Part shown: one piece after another, positions 36,040 through 49,540 of the stretch
How the letters are laid out: every line of letters begins with the position of its first letter
Position numbering within the stretch: the stretch's first letter is position 1
Source: Nageia nagi
Lineage: Eukaryota; Pinophyta
Assembly (NCBI GenBank): GCA_050084985.1
Contig: JBITNC010000001.1
Location: 194,742,001 to 194,806,000, forward strand
Reading direction: 5' to 3'
Length of the DNA: 64,000 bases
Notes under the pieces: model-generated
Database searches by the model: none
The model's input: only the letters and a program-made list of their open reading frames with translations
What the model was told of the DNA's origin: nothing
Translations under genes and position numbers: made by a program

Positions 36040-37450
36040 AGATTCTTGGAGGGGTTGGTGAACAAATAAGCAAAGTTCAAGGTGAATGGATAATACTCTA
36101 GGTGTATGATGCCATCAAGAACTTTCTTCCTAATAAAATGAGCATAGATTTACATATGTTTTTTTCTCTAATGTAACATAAGATTCTTAGCCAAAGAAAT
36201 AGCCAATTGATTGTCTAAAGAAATCAAAGATGAGCCACTTTACTTGTACCTAATTTTTGTCAGAAGATGCCTTCACCAAATGGCTTCTTAGGTTGTAATA
36301 GACATGGCATAGTATTTAACTTCTATGGTGGAAAGAGAAATAGTATGTTATTTCTTGGAAGCCTAAGAGATAGCACTTGAAGCAATGCTAAACACATACA
36401 TAGAGGTTGATTTTTTGTCATCTTTATCTTCCCTATAGTTAGAATTTGAGAATCCAAAGAGAACAAATGAGGGAACTTAGAATACTTAAGAGCAAGATCC
36501 TTAGTCACTGCAACATACTTAAATATTTGCTTAACAACATTTAGGTGCTTAACATATGGTTTATGCATGAATTGTGCCATCAGATTCACTACAAAGACAA
36601 TATCTAGCTTGGATATAGTTTAATATAAAACACTACCAATTAATTACCTGTAAGTTGTAGCATCAACTAATTGAGAGTTAGAACTCAAAAAAATTGTAAT
36701 TTCAAGAGAGTTTTGGATCATAGCATATCTACACTCCTCCATTCCAAACTTCTACAAGATGTCTGATATATACTTAGATTGATTGAGGTAAGTACAATCC
36801 TTGTATTGATACACTTACATTTTGAGATAGTAGTGCAAGAGACCAAGATCAATCATTTCAAATGTTGCCTTAAGTTTGGATATATGCTCTTGAATGATTT
36901 CATCATTATTTCTAGTTATCAAAAGATCATCCACATAAAAGAGAATCAAGACCACATATTTCTCTTGATCAAAGTAAAAAAAACACTTGGAGAAACCAAT
37001 ATCTGCAAAGTACCCTAAAATCTTCTTGTATCAGGCTCATGGTGCTTACTTAAGTCCATACAATGACTTCTTTAGATTGCACACAAAGGATTCTTTACCT
37101 TCCATAATATATATTTTTGGTTGATTCATGAATATTTCCACATCTAATTCACCAATGAGAAACATTAATGTTAAGTTGGAAAACTTTCCATCTTTGAGCT
37201 ATAAAAAGAGCAAGGATAACTCTCATAGTAGGCATTTTTGCTATGATAGTAAAGGTTTCTTCATAATCTACACTTTATTTTTGACCAAAACCTTTAGCTA
37301 CTAACTTTACCTTGTATTTCTCAATATCTTTAATTGAATTGAATTTGACCTTATAGATCCACTTATTGCCAATCACATTATTTTCATTGAGATAAGGAAC
37401 CAAGTCCCAAGTTTTATTTTTTATAAGTGCCTCATACTCCACTTTCATGG
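36040..37450 (-). pseudogene. Copia reverse transcriptase and RNase H
   Basis: RT begins in the 37949-37275 block with HECWMEAMKVEYEALIKNKTWDLVP and GNKWIYKVKF. The catalytic YVDDL is intact near 36920-36935. FMHKPYVKHLNVVKQIFKYV (near 36550) leads into RNase H with ISLSTIEVKYYAMS near 36320 and DNQLAISLAKNLM near 36220, ending HFIRKKVLDGIIHL. RT copies element RNA to DNA and RNase H degrades the template. Frame changes and stops occur at several points. Confidence 0.88.
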
Positions 37451-38564
37451 CTTCCATCCAACACTCATGCTTAGAAGCTTCTTTGAAGGTTGAGGGCTCA
37501 TGCTTGTTGTTAATCTTGGAAATTAAGAGTTTGTTCAAGTTCATGCTCCTTGTTACCCTTTGTATTAGAGAGTCCTTTGGATCATCATCATCCTCTTTAG
37601 AAGTGCAATCTTCAAGAAGTTCATTGAACTTTACATCCCTTGAAATAAACATAGCTTTGTAGGATGGAGAGTAGAGCCTGTAGCCTCTATGTTGAATTTC
37701 ATAACCTACAAAGATGTATTTTTTAGCTCTTTTATTCAACTTCTTCCTTTTCTCATAAATAATGTAGGAGATTGCTTCACAACCAAACACCTTAAGGTGA
37801 GAAATGTTAGATTTTCTTTTTGACCATACCTCATAAGGAGTTTTACTCTGAATGACTTTTGTGGAACACATATTTAAGGTGTAAATAGCAATGCTTACAA
37901 CTTCACCAAATAAGAAACTAGGAAGATTACCCAACATGCATCTAGCCATATTTATAATTATCTTATTTTTTCTTTAGACAACATCATTTTATTGAGGAGT
38001 GTAAGGAATCATAAATTATTTCTTGATTACATACTTAGCATAATAGTTATTGAACTCATTACTATTATATTCTCCCTTATTATTTGATCTTAACATCTTA
38101 ATTTCAAGGTTTATTTGATTCTCAACAAAGGCCTTAAAAACCTTAAAACTCTCAAAGGTTTGATCCTTATGCTCAAGTAGATACCCAAAGGTCATCCTAC
38201 TAAAGTTATCAATAAAGGTCAAGATATAAATTGCTCCTCTAAGTGGTTTAATCTAAAATGGATCTATCAAATCTAAATGCATAAGTTGAAGAGGTTGAGA
38301 TGCTCTTGTTACCTTATCTTTTTCAAACTTTTATCTATGCATCTTACCAAGAATACACTTCTCGTATAGACCAATCAAAGGAGAAATTAAAGGCAAACCT
38401 TCCACAAGTTCTTGGTCTTTCATGACTTGAATACTCTTGTGGTTAAGGTGCCCTAAATGATGGTGCCAAATATTGCCTTTAGAACACACAGTAGAAGCAA
38501 GACACATCTTTGATAGAACTTGATCCATAATGTAGGGGTTATCTTTCATAGATATTTTAACCAA
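37451..38564 (-). pseudogene. Copia integrase
   Basis: The GAG-pre-integrase zinc region WHHHLGHLNHKSIQVMKD (38564-38331) is followed by the core TFIDNFSRMTFGYLLEHKDQ (38222-38016). In the core the usual TDNGGEY reads SNNKGEY, so a catalytic Asp has become Asn. The C-terminal part has FWGE-like FLFGEVVSIAIYTLNMCSTK and KVFGCEA, KYIFVGYEIQHRGYRLY (37949-37600). It would insert the cDNA. A stop and gap near 37980 separate core and C-terminus. Confidence 0.88.
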
Positions 38565-38978
38565 AATGGTAAGTCCTTTCTTAATGCACTAAGATTAAGA
38601 GTTAAACTCAAAAGAGTACCTTTTTCTAGCAATTTGGATCATGGAGAAAAGGTTCATCCTAAGCTTAAAAATATAGAGAACATTATCAAGAATCTTCTTG
38701 TGAATCAACACACTCTCAATTCCTTGAACTTCAAGAGTGGAGTTATCACCTATCACAACTAGATCCTTTTTGTACTTGTGAAAGTTCTCAAACTTTTTCT
38801 TTTCAAAGCAAAGGTGATTCGTGCAACTAAAATCAACAATCCATTCAAATGAAAAGGAGTGAGACATAGAGTAGAGCACCATAGCAAAAATAACATGAAC
38901 ATTCTTTTTTCCTTTGAAGTTCTTTACATTTCCATTACCTTTGAACTTTTTCTCTTTTTTCTTTTTATAAGCAATCAA
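38565..38978 (-). pseudogene. Copia protease
   Basis: WIVDFSCTNHLC corresponds to the Copia retropepsin motif WIVDSGCTNHMC; the active-site DSG has become DFS. LVVIGDNSTLEVQGIESV, NVLYIFKLRMNLFSM follow as expected. One open block of 127 codons (38978-38595). Confidence 0.85.
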
Positions 38979-39860
38979 CTTCTTTGTGACTTGGATGTCA
39001 CAATAGTTACAATTACCATCAAACTTTTCTTTACAATAAGGATTGTTTGCTTTGCCTTTTCCATCTCTTTGCTTGAAGTGGTTGTTGTTATTATTGTTGC
39101 TGCTATTGTTATTCCTATTGTTTCCATTATTCTTACTGCTAATTTAGCCATTACCTCTTTTCTCAAACCTTTTAGAGGAAGAAAGATAAGATCTCTTTTT
39201 ATGGTTGAACTTCTACTTGAAAGAAGTTTTGGTTGCTCCAAAAGCAATATTATTATTTTTAGGAGAAGAAATCAACACCTTATTGTTAAGAGTTTTCTCA
39301 TGCTTCAAAAGGTGCTTAGAAAGGTTCTCAAGGGAGAAGACTTCTTCTTCATTATCAAGCCTTATTTTTATAACCATCACAAATTTTTCAAACTATGAAA
39401 AAAGGATTTGAAGAATGATGAAGACCATGAACTCATCATTGATCCAATTGCATTTACAAGCAACAAGTTGGATCCTTAGTTCAATGATTTTGTTCAAATA
39501 TATGGCAATGTTTTCATCTTCCCCTTGATAAGTTTGAAATAACTTTTAGAGAATGGTAAACCTTCTTAAAAATTTTAGACTAAGGTAGATTTGCTTAAGC
39601 TTATTCCAAGCTTTCTTTTTTAAGGTTGAAGAGGAAATCATCAAAAGCACATCATTTGAAACTGCATGATAAATCATGGAGGTTGCCAACTCATTTTTGG
39701 TGTTGTAAGCCTCTAGTGCCTTCTCATCTATACAACATACAATGTTCTCATTCACTATTTGCCAAAGCTTTCTTGCTTGTAATTTAGCTCTCATTTGAGG
39801 TTACCAAATCCCAAAGTTAGAACCATTGAGAATGTGTTTGGGTAAAAAGGAGTCTCCCAT
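38979..39860 (-). pseudogene. Copia Gag
   Basis: The 39794-39546 block (MRAKLQARKLWQIVNENIVC, then STLKKKAWNKLKQIY) matches the capsid-like Copia gag domain (UBN2 type). A decayed zinc knuckle CNYCDIQ lies near 39010, where the later His and Cys are lost. A basic stretch follows into the protease. Confidence 0.75.
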
Positions 39861-42656
39861 TTGCTACATAAGAATGTGAAATAATAAGTATGTGATTCAA
39901 TAAACAACATTAAATATTAAAATTTAACCAAGTAAATAATACATATTATATTTAACACTATAGACATGCTTGATTTGATTCACAAGTGCAAATGTTTTAC
40001 AATTCAAATAATAACCCATGTACCCAAATACATTTCTCATCTCAAGAACCATAGATGTAGAGTGACATTATTGAGGCTTGTTTTTTATCTAAAATTAGGC
40101 CTTCGCCTAGATGCCCACACAAGAGGAGCCTAGGTCCTACCAATCCTCAATTAGTTTCTCTTAGGTAGCAATATACTCTCACAAGGAGAAGTACTAGCTA
40201 TTTTCTAAGGTTTTGATATTTTTTGGATTAGCCAAATTATTAATCTTGATTAGGTTTCAAGTTTTTCTCCTAGGTTATTAGGATAATCCTTGAATGGACA
40301 TGCAGATATGTGGTATCACTACACACATACCTATCCACCTATTAGAGTTAAATCCAGAGCAACAAAGTACTTAGGGGCAATTAAGAAGTACAAACTTTTC
40401 ACCATTTGGATTGTCAGACTTATGGGGTTACTCATATCAATATTTATATTTTGATTGCATAAGCAAATAAATCACAAAATGAAACATGAAGTAAAGAGCA
40501 TAAATAAAACATCATCCATTTAAATTTGAAACCTTAGTGTCCAATGGGTTTTGTTTACTAACCCCTAAAGGACATCTTTACATAAGTCCATAATTTGCAC
40601 AAGTTAACTTTTCAAAAAAAAAAGATAAATACTTAAGCATAAGCATGCATTAATTCCATAATTTTCATAAGTTAACTTTGCATAAAGGATAACTACTCAA
40701 TATGCATCTTTTTAACTTTAAGGAATTTAAGTCATAAGCATTCATCTTAAAAATTTAAGTTCTAAGCATGCATTATAAAAAAGCAATAAAGAACATGCAC
40801 TTAATAATTTTTAAGTAAGTATTAAGCACTAACTTACAAATTTTAAGTATGCATTATCTTATTACTTAGCATGAGGAGTATTGTCACCTTTAACATGCAA
40901 TCTAGATAAATATTTAAGTAAAGAGTAAAATAAACTCCCCCTTCTTTTACTTAAACATTTATCCCTAAATATATTATACTAATTTTGATCTTATTATTTT
41001 AACTAAGAAAATTAAAAAATACTTGCATGCTAAAATTAAAAAATTATTCCCCATTTTCCTCCTTTTATACTTTGAATTTGATCATTTTGATCTAAAAAAT
41101 TACCTTTTAATGTTAATTAAATAATTAACACTAAACATACTTGCCATTATGTTATGATGCTACAAATATGAAAAAGGTAAATATTGTATAAATAAAATGA
41201 ATATGGAATTGAAATAGAAAAATGACAACTATCTATTGGAAATAATAGAGCATGCGCTAGTAAATAGAACATGAAATAGCATCAATATGTAGATAAGGAT
41301 AAGATTTTACTGAATAGTAATAGAACCACATGCTACTTTGAGGGGGCTACCTCCTTACAACTCCAAGGCAAAATATAATATTCAAGATGCCTTTCTCCAC
41401 ACACTTCTATCTATTTATATGAAACTAACCCTAACCCTAATAGTAATGCAAAATCGGGCCCCACCCTTACAATCACAATATTACAATATAGGCCAATAAT
41501 TTAATAAAATACTAATACTAACACTAAAATGTTAGAATGTGGGATCCTAACACATTATTATAAAAAAAATCTCTATTTTACTAAAAAAAAATGTTATTCA
41601 ATCCTCCAAGCATTAAATGGTTGAAAAAAAAGGATTATATGCAAGAGATTAAAGGCCAAGGTGAAGACCTTACTTCACTCTATGTTAGAGTCTTAAATGA
41701 GAATGACATAAACTAAAGGAAGAAAGCATATGAGTTTCAAAAACATTAAATACTATACCTAACAAAAATAATGACAAGGACTCTTCGTGTCCCTTAATAA
41801 TTCTTTTTTTTGTACAAGGATGCTAGTCTAGGAGCAGTGGAGTAAACCAAAAAAGAAACTACATAGGGACATGCACGTGCATTCAAGAGGGAAGAAATTA
41901 TGCAAGGAGAAAGATTCATAGTGGAGAATGAGGCCACAAGGGTGGATATGAGACACTCTAGGACCAGAATAAAAAGCTTGCGTAGAGATAGACCCACATG
42001 ACCTAGACATTGGGCCTTTAATCACATGCTCAAACCCACCCCCAACTTCAAGATAGAGCTGGATTAGGGCTATGTGAGGTATATAAAGAAGATTTTTTGG
42101 ATAGGGTATATGTAAGACATGCAAAGGATTTCATAAAAAAAAGAATAATTTTTTTTGCTAGGGTTAAACTAGCAAGAATTTTGCATCGAGAGGGAGAGGA
42201 TTTGATGCTAGAAGGTTACGTACAAAATAAAGAGGGTAGATATCTCATCTGCTATCAAAACAAGGTTCCTTAGGAGGTCATGAAATATACCTAATGAAGC
42301 TATGCAAGGAGGGAAATTTTCTTGATCAAAAAAAATTATCTGGTCGCTAAGGCCACCCTCAGACCACTACCAACATGCACAAATTGATTTGCTTTAAGAC
42401 TAATAATTTTTTTGTTTTATTTAACAAAACAATAGATTCAAAAAAAATTATATGAAACTCCTTCCTCCCTTTTAATCATATATATATGTATATACAAACC
42501 AAAAAATATTTTTCATTATTGTTAGAAAAAAAATGTTGTAATATCTAGGATTTGTAGTGTAGAACTATTTGATAAAAGAACTAAGATAGGCATTATTATT
42601 GAATAAATGCAATATGTAAACTTTTCATTGAAATTTTGCATATATATTTTTAAGGA

Positions 42657-43289
<633 letters not shown>

Positions 43290-43341
43290 GGTGATCACCA
43301 AGATGTAGTTTCCACACCAAGAACAAGAGCTTCCACACTAA

Positions 43342-43353
43342 GCTCTGATACCA
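43342..43353 (-). promoter_or_regulatory. primer binding site, initiator Met tRNA
   Basis: TGGTATCAGAGC on the - strand, two bases after the 5' LTR. Confidence 0.93.
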
Positions 43354-43355
43354 AA

Positions 43356-43849
43356 TGAGAGAATTGAACTATAACATAAGCAATTATAAACTCTCAAGAT
43401 CACATGAAAGCTCACAAATACACATAACAAACTCACAAACCAATCTCACAACCAAATATGTAAGTGGTTCCTCCAACTAGGAGTACATCCACTAACTAAA
43501 TCTTTACTTCAATCACAAATACAACTCTCTTACAATCCTCCTAATCTAATCTCCTACACTTCTATCCTATAGCATAAATTTACTCTATAATTGGTGTGTT
43601 ATCACAAAGAGGGAGCCTTATATTATAGGCCAAAATCCTTCTTTGGATCACCCTTTTATCCAATGTACAATAGCATGACATGCACATCCTTTTACCCAAG
43701 GGGAATGCTCATGACATGAAGTGTAAGACAAGTCACATTATCATATTCACTTAAATACTTAAGGTATCAAATGATACTCTTAAGTATTAGTTAAGTTACA
43801 TAGAAGATTATTACAAAACCTTTACACAAATGCATTATACATTCCAACA
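43356..43849 (-). repeat. 5' LTR of the Copia element
   Basis: 494 bp, TGAGAGAATTG to CATTCCAACA. Confidence 0.95.
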
Positions 43850-43854
43850 TCCAT
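43850..43854. repeat. target site duplication TCCAT (right)
   Basis: Matches 34561-34565. Confidence 0.93.
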
Positions 43855-44080
43855 ATGGTTGAGAACTCCCCTCTTTATCCAATTAACTCTAGGAGCATTC
43901 TACAAATATTCATCATGAATCTTCATCAATTGTGAATCTACTCCGTCATTTGAAACAAATATAGCCTCTTGATATTTTTACATTATGCTCTTCAATTTAT
44001 TGGTAGCCCTAGTAAACATTACTCTCTAGCTTAATTGTGTTGCTTATCAACTCCTTAATTTCTTTGATACCCTAGAGCTG
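43855..44080 (-). pseudogene. extra ORF of the large Gypsy element, N-terminal piece
   Basis: On the - strand a Met near 44020 starts MFTRATNKLKSIM, and the piece ends in NWIKRGVLNH just before the TCCAT duplication. The frame resumes at 34565 with MEIWHAKP, so the Copia insertion split this ORF near codon 60. Confidence 0.55.
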
Positions 44081-44559
44081 GTAGCTATGAATATAGTATT
44101 TTTCTTTGCAAATGCAAGAAAGCTTAGGTTCTCAAATCTGCTAAGTGAGGGAATAATGAAGTTAGGGTTATTTTTTATTGCTTGAGAGATTTTGACTATT
44201 AATGGTAATTAATACTGATAGGAATGTTAGAATTTTCATGATGAGATTTTGTTAGATGAAGAAAGTAAAGGGTATTAAATTTAGCTTCACTAATTTAAAT
44301 TGAAATATGACATGTAAGCAAGAGGCTTTTTCAAGGTAACCTTATTTTAAATGCAAAATCCCTTGAAAAGGTGTTTTACCTCTACTAGACTTTATCATTA
44401 CCATGTCTAATAAATACAAACTCTTAACAGCTAGCCTAACTTCTAAGGAAACACACAAGATATATACACATTTGTTTTTGAAGTAAAACATAAATGAAGG
44501 TAAAAAACTAATTTACATTGTACATACTTGACAAATTTTATGAAGTCACCTGATTACTC

Positions 44560-45560
44560 GATAGTGTTTGAGATGAATCTTATTAACTGATATAGGTAGT
44601 TACCAGGACCCAAAAATATATTTCAACTTGAATGCATTATTTTCCATGGATTCTATGATGATGTATGGCTTGCTCCATAAGGAGTCAAAATTTTGATGTC
44701 TCTCAAGCTTTTCTCATTATTTGTCCCATTTTAGAACTATATATCCAAGTTCAAATTTCACCTAGGAAGATTTCTTTTTGTCAAACTATTTCTTCATAAT
44801 CTTTGATCTATGCTAAAAGGCTTCATTTACTTTATTTGTATATTCTTCTAGCTTGATCAATTGGTTCATTCTGATATGTAAAAGCTCAAAATTAGAATCT
44901 TCAAACTCCTCCATAGTTTTTAGAGTAGGTAACTCAATATGAATAGGTAATACTAGTCTCTTACCATACATAAATGTATTAGGTAATATTTTAATAACTG
45001 AATTGATATTGATTCTATCAGCCCATAATGCAAAGTCTAACTTTGTATGCTACTATCTAGGATTAACTTCTATAGTTCTTTTGATGATTTAGGTTAAATT
45101 TTTATTTGTTTATTTTGCTAACCCATTCCCTTGTGAGTAATAATTTGAAGTGAATAACCATTAGATCTTGTATTCTATAGCAAACTCTAATAGTTTAGCC
45201 CCCATGAATACTGAGCCATTATCTAACACAATGGTATGTGGGATCCCAAAATGAGTGATTACTCTTTGTAACATTTTTATTATTGTCTCATGATATGCAC
45301 TTTTGCATGGCATAGCTTTGGACCATCTTGTAAACTAATATGTTGTAGTTAGGATGAACTTATGACCCACTGAAGATTTTAGATTTATAACACCAATGAA
45401 GTCTAAGGTCCATGGATACTTGTCTTCTTTTTCTGACATACCTCCTACATTTATCACATTCTCGAGCTATCTTGAAAGAATATTAGAATATAGTAGGCCA
45501 ATAATAGCTTGCTTGTAAAATCTTTGCTATTGTAGTTGGACCACTTTACTATCCTCCAAA
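44560..45560 (-). pseudogene. integrase of the large Gypsy element
   Basis: IPHTIVLDNGSVF near 45215 holds the second catalytic Asp. SQGNGLAK near 45125 is the third motif, with its Glu changed to Lys. Further down are FALWADRI, MYGKRLVLPIHIELPTL and a chromatin-side tail ending HLKHY near 44600. A Cys-rich zinc segment is near 45440. Confidence 0.78.
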
Positions 45561-46365
45561 GAATCCATGGTGAAACTCATACAAGAACGTCTAAGCTTCA
45601 TCTTGAATCACACATCTTAAGTATGGTCAAATTTCTTCTTATACATATGATCATAAATAATTATGAATTTTAATGCCAACTATCTAAATCTTCTTCTCTA
45701 AAATCTATCCAAAGACTTAGGGCATCTTCTAGTTATGAAATAAATAATGTATTATTTGATTCAATCACTTTCCTCATTTTCTTGCTCATCATCCTTAATG
45801 ATAGAAATCATATGTGCTACTTCTGCCATGTTTTCACATAGACATTTTTCTCTAACAATCTTGGTTGATTTTATCTCAACATCATATTCTAATATCTTTG
45901 TAATTCAATTGGATTTCCCTTCACTCAATTCTCTTTGGATAATATAATTTCTTACATCCAAGTGAGTAGTGTATATGAGGATTTTATTTTGGGACACATA
46001 ATGCTTAAACTTTTTCAATCCTCTCATATTAGAAATACTTAATTTTTAATGAATGAGAACCTTTATTGATGTCCATGCAATGTTTAACTATGAAATGCTA
46101 TGGGATGTTCTTCTTCTTGGTCATTCTTCTGTGCCAAAATATTTGCAATGCTTTTTCCCAGCTTCCTGAGCATACATAATGAAGTCTTTTGAGAAATATG
46201 AATTCTTCAAGATTGAAGCTTTTATTATTGCTTGCTTGATATTATGAAAAACTTCTTTAGGTATAACATTATTTTTCAACTGTATGACATTTGATTCCTA
46301 GAAGCAATCAAGAAGTTTTGGGATACCAAAGGTATGAGCTACTACCTCATTAATTGAAAAATTCA
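45561..46365 (-). other. integrase N-terminal and RNase H-integrase linker region, eroded
   Basis: No continuous reading was recovered. A linker between RNase H and integrase is expected here by position only. Confidence 0.4.
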
Positions 46366-46860
46366 TTATATGTTCATCAAAATCAAAGACTTGCCAAAAA
46401 TTTGCAATACCAAGAACAAATGGCCTACACACCACTTTGACTCCATTGCTTCCTTTTTATGATAAATGGGATCAAAATGAGCTCCTTTACTAGGAAGTGC
46501 ATCAATAATTTGATTAAAGTTTCTAGGAATGTGAACAAAATTGATAGTTAAGAACAATTCTAACAGATCCCAAACCCTATTATTATAAATATTTAAATAA
46601 TTATGCTAAGCATTAATCTTATCTTTAATTTGATTTATTACCAACTTAGAATCCTCATGGACTATTAGGCATTTTATACCCATACTAATGAATTTAGAGA
46701 GGCCCAAATAGAGAGTTTCATATTCAACAACATTATTAGTGCAAGTCTATGTGAATGTAAAAGAAAAAAATTTCATATGTCCATAAAGTGATTAAAAAAC
46801 TACACCAACATCATACCCATGTTTGCATCTAGCCCCATCAAAGTACATTGTCCATACTTC
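46366..46860 (-). pseudogene. RNase H of the large Gypsy element
   Basis: The start near 46845 reads YFDGARCKHG, then NNVVEYETLYLGL-like sequence near 46740 and DSKLVINQIKDK near 46650. The 46557-46366 block carries HIPRNFNQIIDALPSKGAHF. Order and motifs match a Gypsy RNase H domain. Confidence 0.75.
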
Positions 46861-46949
46861 ATATTCTTTTCAACTAAAAGTGAAATTGGTGAACATTCTC
46901 ATGTAAATAATAGTTTCCCATACCAACATCAGTGGCCTGATAGTTAAGG

Positions 46950-48395
46950 TTATTTAATGAAAGTATCTTGTGGTTAGTAGTGACTTCATTATTGGATCCC
47001 TTTCAAAGGTCTCTACTTGCTCATATTCATTCATAAAGCTCTATTCAATTATCTTCGTTAGATGGACATTTTTGGTACCCTCATTTTGGAACCTTGACAT
47101 AATTATTCTTTAAGGTAAATAGGAGATGCATGTAATCTAGAGCTAAATAACCTCCTAACTTAGTAGTGAATTCTCTAGGCAAGCATATTCCAAATAGCGA
47201 TGGAAGATCGACTATAATGATATCATGAATGACATAAATATCATGGAATGCATTTAGAGTTATATTAACTCCTTTGACACTACCAATTACATCAATAGAT
47301 GAAGAATATAACTATATGAATCCATAAATGCATCAATTTATATACAATTTCATTTTATCTACAACAACTTTGGGAATGATAACTTTAGTATCAATCATGC
47401 AATTATTAACAACACAACTTTCTAATCTAAGAGAAAGATAGAAAGGTGAAGGCCTTATTATACCTATTAGAGCTAGATAGACATCATTAGAATTTGCAAA
47501 TAAAATATTGTCCTCACTATTCCTTTTCTTACTATTTTTTAACTTCAAATCTTCTTGCAAAAGATCTATTTGATTAGGTATTCTTAATTCATTAAACATA
47601 GTCATCCTAGACGGTGTTCTTTTCAATTCTTCCACTATATTAAATGGAATATAGGGGGATGACTTACTTGGATTAGTAAGATGATGAGATATGAACTGTG
47701 GAGTGGCCTTCTCTTTTTGTTATTCAATTATGAATGGATACCTCACTAGAGTGTGCCTTTCTTTATAAGGATTATCACTTTTGGATGGAGTGGGATTTCT
47801 TGCAATAGGAGCAGGATTACTCGAGGCTTATGGAACTTAACCCAGATGACTCAAAAGTTGATTTATCAAATTAGGTGGTTGAAATGCAAGAGTCTTAGCT
47901 CTCTTATGATCAAGTATAGTTGAAGTGGATGGCTAACTTGGTTGAGTACTAAGGTTTGCTACAGTGCTATTGAAGTAAAGGATCTAGTTTGTACACAGTT
48001 TGCATACTCTCCAACATAGCCTAGAATCTAAATATTCACCATAGTAACATATATAGTAGGGTCTGATGCAAGTTTTTCCATTTGATCAAAATGTAGACCC
48101 AAGTATTGGTGTTTATAGACTACATAAGAGTCTAGAAAGTGTGGAGCAAAGCAAGGAGGATACCATTTCATAATAATTAGAGCTTCACTTTTTGCATAGT
48201 TAACCATGATTGCATTACCAATTTCTTTAGAAGTAGGAGGCTGCTTTGGTTGGTTGTTACTTGATTAGAATCTTGGATGATACTGATTATTATTTCTTCT
48301 AAAATTTTGGCCTTGATTCTAACTTTCTTGCAAAGTGAGCTTGTTTGTTAGATTCTTAATAATTATCTCCAACTAACTTATCCTCTTAGCCTCTT
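46950..48395 (-). pseudogene. Gag C-terminus, linker and protease of the large Gypsy element
   Basis: After Gag a basic Pro/Gln/Asn-rich linker (NQGQNFRRNNNQYHPRF near 48300) leads to a protease at 47635-47100. It has LRLESCVVNNCMIDT, where the DTGA active-site loop is shortened to DTK, then VVVDLPSLFG-like and LGGYLALDYMHLLF. RNase H begins less than 200 bases later. Confidence 0.65.
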
Positions 48396-49150
48396 TTAGT
48401 TTGAAGTAGTACCTATACTTATTGATGGAAGAAATGGAAGAGATGATACTTGGTTATAAATAATAGATTTGGGAGTAGGTGATGGTAAGTCTAACACTCT
48501 TGGATGATGGATTAGTGTAGAAGATTGCTTTAGAGGTAAATTAGGAAATAAAGGTATGATAGATTTTAATTGCATTTTCCCAAAGGAAATCAATGTGTGT
48601 TCGATAGTTTTTGCTATTTGATAAACTTCTAGAAAATTTTTCTTAGACATGACAATTAACACATCTAGATATGTGTGGAAAGCTTTCCTATAGTATATCA
48701 GGGCTTGTGCATTAGATGGTCTGATCCTCATCGAAATGGATTTCAAAGTTTTCTCAAATATGATATTAAAATAATCTATAGAATCATGAGGATATCTTTT
48801 TACATAGGCTATAAGGATAAAAAAAGTACTATCATCACCATCTTCAGTAAATATTTTAATTAGAGGTTGGCATAAATCTCTCCATGTGTTTATTAATTGA
48901 CGAGTGAAGATCTTGAACCACTCTACTACTTTTCCTTTGAAATAATGTGACAATAATCTTATCATGATAGTTTCATCCATGATGTCAAAACTTGATGCTA
49001 AGTGAGATACAACTTGACAATGCTTATATGATGTTTTGGCTGGTCCATCATATTTAGGAAATAATTTAAAGGATGCTTAAGTAATATCAAGGGAATTAGC
49101 AGGAACTACCAATAGATGATTATTGTTCCAAGCATAGAAATTTGTAGTGG
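48396..49150 (-). pseudogene. Gag capsid of the large Gypsy element
   Basis: 194 open codons from 48980. MIRLLSHYFKGKVVEWFKIF, QLINTWRDLCQPLIKIFTED, YVKRYPHDSIDYFNIIFEKT and IRPSNAQALIYYRKAF follow the retrotransposon gag domain order. The N-terminal part up to about 49150 is interrupted by stops. Confidence 0.83.
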
Positions 49151-49514
49151 TAGGCTAAGCCATATTTGGATAAGTTAGGTTAGGTGAAAGATTTTACTGG
49201 ATCGAATCAAATGCAACTGATAGTGAAACCACTCTTATAGGAATTTGTGGAGATAGATTCTAATAAATCTTTCACCTAGTCTTCCTTTGAGGAAGTGATA
49301 GCTCTTGAAATCTAGGTTTTTGGGAAGACTTTTTGGCATTGTTTCTAGTGAATTTGTGAACTAGAGGTGCCAGGGTTTGTGAAAATGACTAGTATGATAA
49401 TAGCATTGCCAATAAGGTATAAAATACCTTATCAAATTTATAAAATAATGGCAATAGCCTACCAGACACAACTATCTAGCTTATTCATGCCTAGATGATG
49501 TAGGTTTTACTAGA
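49151..49514 (-). other. leader of the large Gypsy element
   Basis: Between the primer site and Gag. No coding pattern recognised. Confidence 0.5.
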
Positions 49515-49532
49515 GTCCCATCCAGCATGCCA
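49515..49532 (-). promoter_or_regulatory. decayed primer binding site
   Basis: On the - strand TGGCATGCTGGATGGGAC, about 8 bases after the LTR. It aligns imperfectly with the Asp-tRNA site TGGCGCCGTTGCCGGGGA common in Athila-type elements. Confidence 0.5.
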
Positions 49533-49540
49533 AAAATGGA

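Noticed and set aside
38859-39398. 179-codon + strand open stretch
   Set aside because: It lies antisense to Copia Gag/protease, is hydrophobic because it mirrors Lys/Asn-rich codons, and has no family resemblance.
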